Source: Vombatus ursinus
Lineage: Eukaryota; Chordata; Mammalia; Diprotodontia; Vombatidae
Direction of reading: 5' to 3'
Assembly: GCF_900497805.2 (NCBI RefSeq)
Contig: NW_020954588.1
Coordinates: forward strand, 8,227,747 to 8,291,746
DNA: 64,000 nucleotides
Shown: in pieces, positions 1 through 10,479 of the stretch
How the letters are laid out: the number at the start of each line of letters is the position of its first letter
Position numbering within the stretch: the stretch's first letter is position 1
Notes under the pieces: model-generated
Seen by the model: the letters and a program-made list of their open reading frames with translations, nothing else
What the model was told of the DNA's origin: nothing
Database searches by the model: none
Program-made: the position numbers and the translations under genes

Positions 1-47
<47 letters not shown>
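1..47. repeat. (AG)n microsatellite, cut by window start
   Basis: Uninterrupted AG dinucleotides from the first base. The array probably continues to the left, so its true length is unknown. Confidence 0.97.
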
Positions 48-49
<2 letters not shown>

Positions 50-265
50 TGTGAGGACTGTTTTTACTGCATTCATCTTCAGGTAGGAACTTGAGTTTCT
101 CAACAGATAAACTATAGCAGTCCACACCTACCACATCTTCAGGAGGTGTAGAGGACAGAGTTTCCTTTTACTTATGGTCCTGGTGAGGTTTGAGACAGCT
201 AGCTGCTCTAATCACAGCCTTTCCTTTTAGTAACTAGAAGGGGCAAGGGGTCTGAGTGGTAGACG

Positions 266-358
266 GAATCACATTATTTGAATTGTGAGGGACCTTAGAG
301 GTTAGTTAGTCTAAACACTCCCTGAACGAGAATCTATTCTACAACCCAACAAGTAGCT
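266..358 (-). mobile_element. CR1/L3 LINE 3'-end fragment
   Basis: The stretch runs like the antisense of a CR1/L3 3' end: a hit around gaggGACCTTAGAGGTTAGT followed by a stretch ending in an 'acaacccaacaagtag'-type motif. It is short and decayed. Bases 48-265 and 359-437 hold nothing recognisable. Confidence 0.45.
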
Positions 359-437
359 TGTGGTAGATGGAAGCCTATGGTTCCCTACATTTTACTTTCT
401 GTGAAAAGGGAGAAGTTGGTCTGTGGTATAGAGCAAA

Positions 438-575
438 GAGACAGAGGAGTTGGGTTACCATTTGCACTGTTACTTAATGTGTAACATTGGGCAGATGGCC
501 TCCCAGGGCCTCAGTTTCCCCATATTTGAGTGAGAGAGTTGGATGGGATGATCTCTGAGGTCCCCTCCAATTCTT
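438..575 (+). mobile_element. MIR SINE, 3' half
   Basis: Carries the MIR core phrase 'cctcagtttccccat' and the usual 3' continuation 'gatgatctctgaggtccc'. Diverged, 5' end missing. Confidence 0.75.
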
Positions 576-589
576 TATTGGGCAAACAG

Positions 590-925
590 AAGACAAATAA
601 GAAGAGTGGGCCAGAGGAGCCAAGACTCCAGGGTACAGAATAAAGAGGATAAATCGAGAGGCTAAAGGATGTGAAGCAAGATAAGCAGCACCAAGTTGGG
701 GACAGGAGAGCCAGCCACAAATAAGAGATGATAAGGCAGCAGCAGTAGCAAGAGAGGAAAGAAAGGAGGAAGAATAATAGATGACAGGAAAGAAAAGAAA
801 CTGGGACAGAGAATAGAGACCAAATGCAGAGGAAAGATAAAGGTGGGGAAAAGGAGAAAGAAAAAAGTAAGGAAATAGGAGAAGACAGGGAGAGCTGTCG
901 CTAAGTTGGAGAAAAGCCAAGTGTT
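590..925 (+). repeat. Polypurine (A/G-rich) stretch
   Basis: Almost all bases on the + strand are A or G, as mixed GA words rather than one unit. It makes long pyrimidine-rich minus-strand frames (474-920 and 662-928) rich in Leu, Phe and Ser, which are composition artefacts and not genes. Confidence 0.7.
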
Positions 926-1879
926 CAATAAAAACTGGTCTTGTTCCTTATATTAGGGAGGTGTTGGCACACAGAGGGCTGATTCAGGCGTCAGATGTGT
1001 AGTATGGGGAAGAGCCAATGATGCACAAAGAGACAGAGAAATGCCAGCGGGAAACAGCCTGGAAAAGGCAGGTTTGCTGGCCCTAAATGTTTACCTATTG
1101 CCTCATTTTCTCCCTTTTTAATAAGTACTTCTTAAAAGAGGCAGAGACTCCCTCCCCATTCCAACTCTACATACAAAATTAAGAACTGTACTTTGACTTC
1201 TAATATAGCAAACTCAGTGGAATGCTTTCTCTGTACTGCTCCCTTCTCTGTTATTTCCCCCCAGTCCTTCCCTTTTCCTTTTCCGAAGGCCCACAAACAT
1301 TTCCCTTCTATGCTTTTGACATTCCCCTCTCTTCCCCATGTGACCTGGGCAGTCTGTAAACCTTTTTATGTCTCCCTTGGACTCTTAAAGATACTGTAAA
1401 CACAGGGGCTCTTAGAATCTGACCTTTCAAAATTATCACTACCCACAGTACTCTGCAATGGTGTTGGTGAGAAGATAAAAACGTCGTTTTTGCTTGTCCA
1501 ACCACAGAGCTTGCTTCCTTCTTGAGAACTTAGGGTTCCTCTATTAACCTTTTGTTATATATGAATCATATAACTGATTATGTCATCTATAGGGGCATGT
1601 GGATACAACCAACATATGACCATCATAGGTATTAATTATATTACATAATCATACTTAAATAGTTTTAATAAAAATTCCTGCTCCTGAACAGAGAAACCTT
1701 GGCCTTTCTCCATCAGTCCCTCAAGAGAGGCTGTGATTAGTCTCATTTATCACTTGTGATCTTTTTGACTCCTTTGTTTGACCACTCTACTCTAGACTTC
1801 TCTGTTTCTACCTGATTCATGGAGGGATAGAGATTTGAGGGGGGCAGTTCTTATATTAAAAACGCTTAACCGATTAGGT
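926..1879. other. Unassigned stretch
   Basis: No repeat family, exon or RNA gene recognised. Short open frames at 1193-1399 and 1308-1505 lie opposite each other and show no domain. Confidence 0.5.
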
Positions 1880-3305
1880 ACACAATACAGAGCAGCAAAT
1901 GAACATAGTAATCTAGTCTCTGGCATACCCCAATATCTAAGATTTTGGGACAAGACATCACTATTTGACAAAAATTGCTGAGAAAACTGGAAAGTAGTTT
2001 GGAAGAAAATAGGTATAGACCAACATCTCACTATATATACCAAGATAAGGTCAAAATGAGTATGTGATTTACTCATAAAGGGTGATATCATAAACAAATT
2101 TAGAAGATCATGGAATAATTTACCTGTTGGCTTGTGGATAAGGAGAGAATTTATGACCAAATAAGAGATAGAGAGCATTATGGGATATAATATGGGTAAT
2201 TTTGATTACATCAAATTATACCAATTCAAACAAGACCAATGCAACCAAGATTAAAAGGAAAGCAGGAAACTGGGAAAAAAAATTTTTACAGCAAGTTTCT
2301 CTGACAACATCTTCATTTCTCAATAGTATAGTGAACTGAGTCAAATTTATAAGAATATGAGTCATTCCCCAATTGATAAATGGTCAAAGGATATGAATAG
2401 GCAGTTTTCAGAAGAAGAAATAAAAACTTTCTATAGTCATATGAAAAAAATCTCTAAATCACTATTGATTAGAGAAATGCACATTAAAACAACTTTGAGG
2501 CACCTCCTTACACCTATCAGGTTGGTTAATAGGATAGAAAAGAAAAGTGACAAATGTTGGAGGGGATGCAGAAAAATAGGAACACATGCATTGCTGTTCG
2601 AGTTGTGAACTGATCCAACCATTCTGGAGAGCAATTTGGAACTATACCCAAAGGGCTATAAAACTATGCATATGCTTTGACCTGGCAATACTACTACTGG
2701 GTGTACACCCAAAAGAGAGCAAAGAAAAAGGACCCATATGTACAAAAATATTGATAGTAGCTCTTTTTGTGGTGGCAAGGAATTGGAAATTGAGGAGATC
2801 CATCATTTGGGGAATGGCTGAACAAGTTGTGGGATATGATTGTGATAGAATACTATTGTGTTACAGGAAACGACAAGCAGGATGCTTTCAGTAAAACCTG
2901 GGAAGATTTACATGAATTGATGCAAAGTGAAATGAGCAGAACCAGGAGAACGTTGTACATAGTAACAGCAATATTGTATGATGCTGTGAATGACTTAGTT
3001 ATTCTCAGAAATACAATGATCCAAGATAATTCTGAAGGACTTATGATGAAAAATGCTAATCATTTCCAGAGAAGAACTGATGGAGTCTGAATGTAGATTA
3101 AAGAATAATTAAAAAAAACTTTCTTTATTAATCTTGTTTTTTTTTGTCTGTATTTTCTTTTTCAACATGGCTAATATGGAAATGTTTTGTATGACTGTAC
3201 ATGCATAATCTATAGAAAATTGTTTCTCTTCTCAAGGAGAGGGGAGGGGAGGGAGAGAATTTGGAATTCAAAATTAAAAAAAGATAGGTCAAAAAATGTT
3301 TGTTG
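1880..3305 (+). mobile_element. L1 LINE, 3' end of ORF2 plus 3' UTR
   Basis: Conceptual translation gives the C-terminal part of L1 ORF2p, downstream of the RT domain, in several frames: blocks like IGIDQHLTIYTKIRSK, LLIKGDIINK, NNLPVGLWIRREFMTK, SHSPIDKWSKDMNRQFSEEE and FVVARNWKLR. It is interrupted by stops and frame changes. The tail (about 3060-3300) is an L1 3' UTR with a GGGGAGGGGAGGGAG run and an A-rich end. The 5' part is missing and the start is uncertain by tens of bases. A dead copy. Confidence 0.88.
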
Positions 3306-5300
3306 CTGTACCCTCGAAGCTTGGGACAGTACACTTTTCACATTGGAAGCTGACTTTTACCTTAACAAAGAGTTTAAAACTCAAGTAATTGGCCGGGATC
3401 ATGAGTAAGCAGCTCAAAAAGAGCCAGACTATGTTATCTTACTTTGGTGACAAAGAAGATCAAAACATACAACCAGAAGAAGACAAGGAAGCCAAAGCTC
3501 CTACATCCAAAGCCTCCAAGAAAAATATGAATCAGTCTCAGGCCTTGGAAGAGCTCAAAAGGGATTTTGAGAAGCAAGTAAGAGAAGTAGAGGAAAAACT
3601 GAGAGTGATGCAAGAAAATCATGAAAAACCAGTCAACAGCTTGCTAAAGGAGACCCAAAAAAATACTGAAGAAAATAACACCTTAAAAATAGCCTAACCC
3701 AAATGGCAAAAGAGGTCCAAAAAGCCAATGAGGAGAAGAATGCCCTAAAAAGCAAAGTCCTGGAAAAGGAAGTCCAAAAGCTTACTGAAGAAAATACTTC
3801 CTTCAAAATTAGAATAGAGCAATTGGAAGCTAGAGACATTATGAGAAATCAAGACACCATAAAACAAATCCAAAAGAATGAAAAATTAGAAAACAATGTG
3901 AAATATCTCATTGGAAAAACAACTGACCTGGAAAATAGATCCAGGAGAGAGAATTTAAAAATTATTGGACTATCTGAAAGCCATGATCAAAAAAAGAGCC
4001 TAGACATCATCTTTCAAGAAATAATCAAGGAAAACTGTCCTGGTATTTTAGAACCAGGGGGCAAAATAGAAATTGAAAGAATCCACTGATCTCCTCCTGA
4101 AAGAGATCCCCAAAAGAAAACTCCTAGGAACATTATAGCCAAATTCCAGAGTTCCCAGGTCAAGGAGAAAATATTACAAGCAGCCAGAAAGAAACAATTC
4201 AAGTATTGTGGAAACACAATCAGGATAACACAAGATTTAGCTGCTTCTACATTAAGGGACCACAGGGCATGGAATATAATATTCTGGAGAGCAAAGGAGA
4301 TAGGATTACAACCAAGAATCACCTACCCAGCCAAACTGAGTATAATCCTGCAAGGGAAAAATGGTCATTCAGTGAAATAGAGGACTTCCAAGCATTCTTG
4401 ATGAAAAGACCAGAGCTGAATAGAAAATTTGATTTTCACATACAAGACTCGAGTGGAACATGAAGAGGTAAACAGGAAAGAGAAAATCATAAGAGACTTA
4501 TTAAGGTTGAACTGTTTACATTCCTTCGTGAAAAGATGATATCTGTAACTCATGAGACCTTTGTCAGTATTAGGGTAGTTGGAGGGGAAAAAATTATTAT
4601 GTGTGTATATATAGATATAGGTAGATAGAGGGCACAGGGTGAGTTGAAAATAAAGGGGTCATATCTGGAGAATAAAATTAAGGGGTGAGAGAGAAATATA
4701 CTAGGAGAAGGAGAAAGGGAGAGGTAGAATGGGGTAAATTATCCCACAAAAAAAAAAACCCAGAAAAGAAGAGTCTCTTACAGTGGAGGGGAAACAGGGG
4801 AAGGTGAGAGGGAATGAGTGAATCTTATTCTCATAGGATTTGACTTAAGGAGGGATAACATACACACTCAATTGGGTGTGGAAATCAGTCTTACCCTACA
4901 GGAAAATATGGGGGGAAGGGGACAAGAGAGTAGGGGAATGATAGAGAGGAGGGCAGATTGGGAAAGGGAGTAATCAGAAGCAAATACTTCTGAGGAGGGA
5001 CAGGGTCAAAAGAAAGAATAGAATAAATGGGTGGGTGGGATAGGATTAAGGGAAACAGTTTTTCACAGCATGTCTACTATGGAAGTGTTTTGCATAACTG
5101 CACATATATAACCTATATTTAGTTGCTTGCCTTATCAATGAGGGTGGGTGGGGAGGGAGGAAGGGAGAAAATTTGGAACCCAAAGTTTTAAAAACATATG
5201 TTTAAAAAAAATGTTTTCACATGCAACTGGGAAATAAGAAAAAACAAAAACAAAATAAAAAAAATTTTGTTTACATATAATTGAGAAAAATAAGACAAAC
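3306..5300 (+). mobile_element. Half-L1 (HAL1-like) element: ORF1 and 3' UTR without ORF2
   Basis: About 100 bases of leader, one L1-type ORF1 (3401-4463), then about 830 bases of purine-rich 3' UTR ending in an L1-like tail. No reverse transcriptase or endonuclease lies between ORF1 and the tail. The last part (5050-5200) resembles the end of the L1 just upstream (3140-3290), so both would be copied by the same L1 machinery. HAL1 elements (ORF1-only L1 derivatives) are a known mammalian class. An ordinary L1 with a clean ORF2 deletion is the alternative. No target duplication was found. Confidence 0.72.
3401..4463 (+). pseudogene. L1-type ORF1 (RNA-binding protein) relic
   Basis: Starts at ATG 3401 (MSKQLKKSQTML). 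Order: a charged N-terminal part; a long coiled coil rich in Glu, Lys and heptad Leu (about residues 45-165, e.g. EEKLRVMQEN, KEVQKLTEEN); then the RRM entry motif DLENRSRRENLKIIGL; then the C-terminal domain with TPRNIIAKF, KEKILQAARKK and LQPRITYPAKLS. The end is KWSFSEIEDFQAFLMKRPEL and the stop is TGA 4461-4463. Intact length would be about 350 residues, normal for L1 ORF1p, a trimeric nucleic-acid chaperone that coats the element's RNA. The frame is broken by a shift near 3690-3710, a stop at 4087 and a shift near 4355, so it is dead. Confidence 0.85.
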
Positions 5301-5315
5301 AAATTTTAAAAGGGC

Positions 5316-5440
5316 TTAACATTTATTGAGCATCCAGCAAATGTCAGGGGCTGGGAATTCTCCCTTTTTTTTTTTTCCCTTGGTGCTTTGTCACCTAGGC
5401 CACCTAGCTGCCCCAGGGAATTCTCCTTAAAGCCAACATT
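5316..5440 (-). mobile_element. L2/MIR 3'-end fragment hosting a tiny SINE
   Basis: 'aacatttattgagcatcc' is the antisense of the shared L2/MIR tail. It is split by the insertion at 5364-5415. Confidence 0.5.
5364..5415 (-). mobile_element. WSINE-like tRNA head joined straight to poly(A)
   Basis: Reads on the minus strand as GGGGCAGCTAGGTGGCC, about 38 bases of SINE tRNA head, then an A run. The body of the SINE is absent. It is flanked by an 11-base direct repeat GGGAATTCTCC at 5353-5363 and 5416-5426, so it looks like a real short retro-insertion. Confidence 0.75.
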
Positions 5441-5539
5441 TCATTGCTGATCTGAACATTTATGCCTCCCTATTGTTTCCTTATCTTTTAGAACTGTTCT
5501 TAAATATGGGAATCACATAAATGAAGTACATACAAGTAG

Positions 5540-5722
5540 CAATGTGGTATATTGGAATATTTACTTGATTTAAAGTCAGAGGACCTGGGTTCAATGCTAT
5601 CTCTGTTACTCATTGACTATTTTATTTCTCTGGGTCTCCTTTTCCTTTTTTGTAAAATGAAAGCATTCAATCTGATTATCTCCAAGGCTCTTTCCAGTTC
5701 TAAATCTGGGTTCCTATAACAG
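5540..5722 (+). mobile_element. MIR SINE
   Basis: tRNA-like region with 'agtcagaggacctgggttc', core, then 'gtaaaatgaaag' and a 'tctttccagttctaaatc' 3' part. Nearly full length and diverged. Confidence 0.8.
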
Positions 5723-5723
5723 C

Positions 5724-5905
5724 TATGTATGTCATCTCATTTGCACCTCACAACAACCTTGGGAGGTAGGTGCTATTATTACCCTCATTTTGTAGAGGTA
5801 AAGTGACTTGCTTAGAGTCATGCAGCTAGGAAGTCTCTGAGGCAGGATCTGAACTCAAATCTTCTATGATCTAGCATTCTAATGCCCTGTGCCACTGAGC
5901 TGGCA
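5724..5905 (-). mobile_element. MIR SINE
   Basis: Antisense MIR: 'ctcacaacaaccttgggagg', 'gtaaagtgacttgct' and a 'ctgtgccactgagctggc' tRNA-head end. It lies tail to tail with the preceding plus-strand MIR. Confidence 0.8.
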
Positions 5906-6267
5906 AAATGGTTTGAAGGGCACACCAGAAAGAAACATCCTCACCCCAGACCCAGAATATCTCCCTCTCACACTTGCCAAAGTACCTGAAATTTTGCCAA
6001 AGACTAATCTTTGGAAGGATGATGTCTTCAGTTTTCTCTATTAAGATGCAAATATTCCTGGGAGGAATGGTAAGCATTTATCACCATTGATGCTGTCATT
6101 CAAATTTGGTTAACAGATAATCCCAGGCATTACTCCAACAGGTGATCCCAGGTCTTTATTGGATATTTGTCACAAAAGCCAGCCAAGGTTGATGGAGGGA
6201 GGAGAAGGGAAGGTCAGGCTTGGGTGGGATGTTGGAGCGGCAGGCAGTAGCACTTACTAGGATGATG

Positions 6268-6269
<2 letters not shown>
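5906..6269. other. Unassigned stretch
   Basis: No recognised repeat or exon. Short frames here have no domain. Confidence 0.5.

Positions 6270-6313
<44 letters not shown>
6270..6313. repeat. (TG)n microsatellite
   Basis: About 22 uninterrupted TG units. Confidence 0.97.
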
Positions 6314-6316
<3 letters not shown>

Positions 6317-7037
6317 CAAAAGAGAAGCAGGAAGCACAAAAGGGACCAGAGGGGCACTGAAGACAAAATTCTCCACTTTGCCTGGGGCTTGCTTTGTTTA
6401 TGTTGAATTCCATGTGTTTGGGATGACAATATCTTGGATGGAAACCAGAGTTTATAAAATCCAGGCAGGCTTGGTTGCATTTGATTCACCCAAAGCATGC
6501 CTAACCTGATTTTGGAAAAGCTCCCCTTCTGGAAAAAGGAAGTTTGGCCTGTGGGTGCTTTCTGTAATTTGACTCTCTTCACCTGCGACAGTGATTGATT
6601 GCATGTGTGTGAGGGGCTCAGCATGAGACACACAGACACACACGTAGAAGGAATTTTTCCAGCAAATAAAATGTACCAGTACATTTCACTGAAGTCCCTA
6701 TCAGAGCCAGGGCCTCTGAACGCTTTTCTCCCACTGAAATCATTGGAATGGATGACCTGGAAATGGGTGAATCCAGATTGTGTCCCTCTGTTTTGCTGAC
6801 GTACCTTGCCAGGTTTCTTTGGACCTACACCAGATCTTCAGGGAAAACAGTTTAGAATCTGAACTGTCTGGGTTAAACCCCACTGTTTGGCAAACCAAGC
6901 CAACGGCTTCCCTACAGAAAGTAGGCTGCTGCCTCCTGGTGTGTTTCTTTTCAAGGATAAAGGCAGAGGGGAGTCTGGGCATATATACAAAGATAGGCAG
7001 GGACATGTCAGCTTAGCCAAATGGAACTGTCTTCTTA
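6314..7037. other. Unassigned, apparently single-copy DNA
   Basis: No repeat family recognised. Overlapping short frames on both strands (6313-6684, 6740-7006, 6780-7016) have no motif or conserved domain that I can name. Confidence 0.45.
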
Positions 7038-7180
7038 TGGTATGGAGGATGGAGACCTGGACCTAGAATTAGAAGGTCGGAGTTCAAATCCCAGCTCAGT
7101 CACTGTCCAACTTGTCTGACCCTGGCCAAATGATTGAGTCTTTTTAGGATTCTGTTTTCTCAGATGCAAATAAAAGAGAC
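7038..7180 (+). mobile_element. MIR SINE
   Basis: 'gagacctggacctagaatta', 'gagttcaaatcccagctc' (B-box region), then a decayed core. Confidence 0.65.
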
Positions 7181-7185
7181 GGAAA

Positions 7186-7665
7186 ACACACATTTACTAT
7201 GTGCTTACTATATACCAAGGGCACCTAGGTGGTGCAATGGATAGGGCACTGGGTCTGGAGTCAAGATCCAGCCTTAGACACTTATTAGCTGTGTGACCCT
7301 GGGCAAGTCACTTAACCTTGTTTGCCTCAGTTTCCTCATCTGTAAAATGAGCTGGAGAAGGAAATGGCAAACCACTCTGGTATCTTTGCCAAGAAAACCC
7401 CAAATGGGGTCACAAAGAATCAGACATGAATGAATAACAACTATATGCCAGGCACAGTGCTAAGTACTCTACAAATATCATTTCTTATATAACCTCACAA
7501 CAATCCTGGGAGGTGGATGTTGTTATTATCTCCATCTTATAATTGGGGAAACTGAGGCAGATGGAAGTGAAGTGACCTGCCCAAGGTCACACAGTTTAAA
7601 AGTGAGGCTAAATTTGAACTCAGGTCTTCTCTGTACCACCTAGTTTCCTCTAAAGGCAGTGGTGG
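7186..7665 (-). mobile_element. MIR SINE, split by a younger SINE
   Basis: Antisense MIR: 'tttactatgtgcttactata' on the left; 'cctcacaacaatcctgggag' and 'gacctgcccaaggtcacaca' on the right of the SINE at 7218-7439. Confidence 0.8.
7218..7439 (+). mobile_element. tRNA SINE with RTE-like 3' tail (marsupial SINE1/MAR type)
   Basis: tRNA-like head (cacctaggtggtgcaatgg), core 'tgtgaccctgggcaagtcac', then 'ggagaaggaaatggcaaacc' and the end 'gggtcacaaagaatcagaca', which resembles RTE/BovB 3' ends. Target duplication ACTATATrCCA at 7207-7217 and 7440-7450, one mismatch. Confidence 0.9.
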
Positions 7666-8754
7666 GAATTTATGTCTAAGGTTCCTTCCATCTCTGGGTC
7701 CTGAGGTTCTCTGATTTTCAAGTAGTGGCACACACACCGAATCAAAGCATTGAGACTGACCTTGACCTTCCAAGTCCCTGAAGAGGACCAGAGAACAAGC
7801 GTTTCCCCTCCCCCCAAGATGGTGAAGTGTCTGGTTCACTTAGCACTTAACTTGATAACAGTGAAGACAGAATGAATTTCATTTGTTGGAATAAAGTCTT
7901 CAGAAAAGCTTTTGCCTAAAATAAAAAATTTGTCACTTACATTTACTAGGATCTATTTCAAGAAAACATTAGTACTAAATGCTGGAGGGACTTTGGGAAG
8001 AGAATCCAAAGATTTCCTTAGGTTTTGCCTTCAGACTTCAGCCTCTAAAAAGTCAGTTCTCAATCACCAGAGGGAATAGGGGATAGAGATAGCGTGAAGA
8101 ATTGAAATCCACAGGTAATACCAAAATCTCATTTTATCCATTGGTTTCGGTCTGTCTCCTCCCAACACCCCCCACCCCCAACACCTTATACCAGAGCTGC
8201 TAAAAATAGCAAAAAGGAATGGGCTAAATCTCTTTCCTTCTCACTCATAGGTACAGTTGCTAACAAATAGTGAGGATGCCTATGGATTGGCAGAAGGGAG
8301 GAAGAGGAGAGGGAGGGGTGAGAAGCCAGGATAACGCCCTAAGTGAGGGTCAAGCAACAGGATTCCTCAGGTCACACACATGTGCCATGCATTTATGCAG
8401 ATGTTCCATTGAACAACACATTCTACTCTATGAAAGTGCTTCTTGGCCCTAAGGACAGTGCCCACGGGGGAGAAACAATCATCTTTCAATTACTTTTTTT
8501 CAAAGGGGTATTTAATTGCCAACAAGAAGGCAACCTTGGGATGAAAGAGTGCATTTTCCCCAGTCTAGTCTAAGCCATATTTCATTGTGGATTTTGGCTT
8601 TGGACATGAACTAGAGACTCTGGTCTGAGTCTCATTTGTTTTGCCACAAATCCACTGACTTGAAAACAAAGAAAGCTGGTGCCAGTTTGTAAGCAAGAGT
8701 CAGAAAGATTTCTCAACCACATGACACTTTTAACATTTACTCATTCCAAAAATG
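7666..8754. other. Unassigned, apparently single-copy DNA
   Basis: No repeat family, exon or RNA gene recognised. A C-rich run (cccaacaccccccacccccaa) sits near 8161-8181. The frames at 7537-7839 and 8270-8573 have no domain. Confidence 0.45.
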
Positions 8755-9060
8755 AATTAATAATTTATTGAACGAACTGCTCTGTGCTAGTATTGGGGGG
8801 AGAGGTGATGGTGAGGCAGGATACGATGCTGACCCTCACTGATGCAGGGGGACAAGACATCAACACAGTTAACTATGACACAGGAGATCACAGCATCAGT
8901 GCATTAGAGAGATGCAGAACAAAATGCCTAGTGGGGTCCATAGCTGAGTATTGATGGGGGCCATCAGGGAAGGCTTCCTGGAATAAGAACATTTGAGATG
9001 GCCTTTAATGCAACTTGTACAAAGAAGAGGAAGGAGGTCAGAGGAAATAGCGTGACCCAA
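8755..9060 (-). mobile_element. L2 LINE 3' end
   Basis: Antisense of the L2 3' region: 'taatttattgaacgaactg' at one end and 'cagggaaggcttcctgga' (antisense of the L2 ORF2 C-terminus) at the other. Old and patchy. Confidence 0.55.
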
Positions 9061-9132
9061 GACTGAAGACAGTACAACGGTCATTCGGGGGGCAGGAGAG
9101 AAGGGCTGAGTCTTGTCATAGGAAGAGAGGAG

Positions 9133-9352
9133 GGAACTTATCAAAGGCCTACTATGTGCCAGGCACTGTACTAAGTGCTTAGCAAATATCACTTCATTCA
9201 GTCCTCATGACAACCCTGGGAAGTAGGTGCTATTATTATCCCTATTGAGGGATGCCTATTGAGGCAATCAGAGGTTAAGTGACTAGCCCAGCGTCACGCA
9301 GCTAGTAGCTGGATTTGAACTCAGGTCATCCTGATCCATTGAGCCACTAGGG
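9133..9352 (-). mobile_element. MIR SINE
   Basis: 'cctactatgtgccaggcact', 'catgacaaccctgggaagta', 'gaggttaagtgactagccca', ending in the tRNA head. Confidence 0.82.
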
Positions 9353-9401
9353 GAATTGTGTAAAGAAATCAGGATTTATAGATTTCAGAGGCTGCACCTA
9401 G

Positions 9402-9460
9402 TTATAGAATCACAGAGTCCAAGAGTTGGAAAGGATGCCAGGGGGCACTTAGTCCACTTT
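9402..9460 (-). mobile_element. CR1/L3 3'-end fragment
   Basis: 'tagaatcacagagtccaaga' and 'gttggaaaggatgcc' match the antisense CR1/L3 3' terminus. Confidence 0.55.
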
Positions 9461-9461
9461 G

Positions 9462-9690
9462 AGAGTCAGTGTGGCATGGTGGATGTTAGGATGTTAGGAG
9501 TTAGGATGACCCGGGTTCAAATCCCACTGTGGATACTTGCTAGCTGTGTGGCCTTGGGCAACTATAGCTAACATTTACGTGGTACATTAAGGTTTGGAAA
9601 GCCCTTTACCTTACTTTGGTAACATAACTGGGCAAATGTCTTCACGTTTCTGTGCTTCAGTTTTCTCATCTGCAAAATGCAGGCATTGGA
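9462..9690 (+). mobile_element. MIR SINE, interrupted
   Basis: MIR core 'gctgtgtggccttgggcaa' breaks at 9563, carries about 60 bases of antisense MIR tail (acatttacgtggtacattaa), then resumes near 9625 with 'gggcaaatgtcttcacg' and 'ctgtgcttcagttttctc'. 'tgggcaa' on both sides may be a target duplication. Confidence 0.65.
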
Positions 9691-9694
9691 CATT

Positions 9695-9720
9695 GATGAT
9701 GATGATGATGATGATGATAA
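9695..9720. repeat. (ATG)n microsatellite
   Basis: Eight GAT units between two MIR copies. Confidence 0.9.
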
Positions 9721-9930
9721 TGTACTTTCCATATATCGTGTCATTTGACTTGCACAACAGTCTTGCACTATTACTATCCTTGTTTTACATATGAGGAAAC
9801 TGAGGGTGAGGCAGGTCAAGTGATTTGCCCAGGATCACACAGCAAGCAAGTGTCTAAAGCAGGCTTCAAACCCAGGTCTTCTTGGCTCCAATTCAAGACA
9901 CTACTCACTGTTCCATCTGGCTACCCCGGG
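9718..9930 (-). mobile_element. MIR SINE
   Basis: 'acatatgaggaaactgaggg', 'gatttgcccaggatcacaca', then a tRNA-head end near 9925. Confidence 0.8.
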
Positions 9931-9964
9931 TGACCTGTCACGTGCTCCTGTGAACCGGTGCTTA

Positions 9965-10178
9965 GACAAGAACAATCTCTATAATGTGTAGTCATCTAGC
10001 CTCCAGTGATGGGGGACCTGCTCTCTGACCTCAGGTGGCAATGCAATTCACCCTGGTTGGTTATTAGAAGTTTTTCTTTATGCTAAGCCTCAATTTGCCT
10101 TTTTTTTTTTTTTTGTAATTTTTACCTATTGATTCTAGTTCTGCCCTCTGAGGTCAAGCAGAACAAATTTCAGACTCC
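9965..10178 (-). mobile_element. CR1/L3 LINE 3' region
   Basis: Antisense CR1/L3 phrases 'tcatctagcctccagtgatg', 'ttattagaagtttttcttta' and 'ctagttctgccctctgaggt', in family order. Contains an 18-base T run. Confidence 0.7.
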
Positions 10179-10262
10179 TAATTTTATAGGCATGGAAACT
10201 GATGTTTAACTTCATTGACTCACCTAAGGTCACAGAGGTAGGTTGTATCAGAGTTGGGATTT
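10178..10262 (-). mobile_element. MIR SINE fragment
   Basis: 'cacctaaggtcacagaggta' and 'gagttgggatttgaaac'. Confidence 0.65.
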
Positions 10263-10275
10263 GAAACTTGGGGCT

Positions 10276-10477
10276 TGTAGAGACCTGAGTTCAAATCCAA
10301 CCTCAGACACTGATTAGCTGTGTGACCCTGGGCAAGTGACTTAACCTTGTTTGCCTCTGTTTGCTCATCTTTAAAATGAGCTGGAGAAGGAAATGGCAAA
10401 CCACTCTAGAATCTTTGTCAAGAAAGCCCCAAATGGGGTCACAAAGAGTTGGATACAACTGAATAATAACAACAATA
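10276..10477 (+). mobile_element. tRNA SINE with RTE-like tail, 5' truncated
   Basis: Begins just before the B box (gacctgagttcaaatcc) and runs through 'gagctggagaaggaaatggc' to 'gggtcacaaagagttggata' and an ACAACAA end. Most of the tRNA head (A box) is missing. Confidence 0.88.
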
Positions 10478-10479
10478 AA

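Noticed and set aside
474-928. Two overlapping minus-strand frames of 148 and 88 codons
   Set aside because: They are the complement of a polypurine tract and carry no domain.
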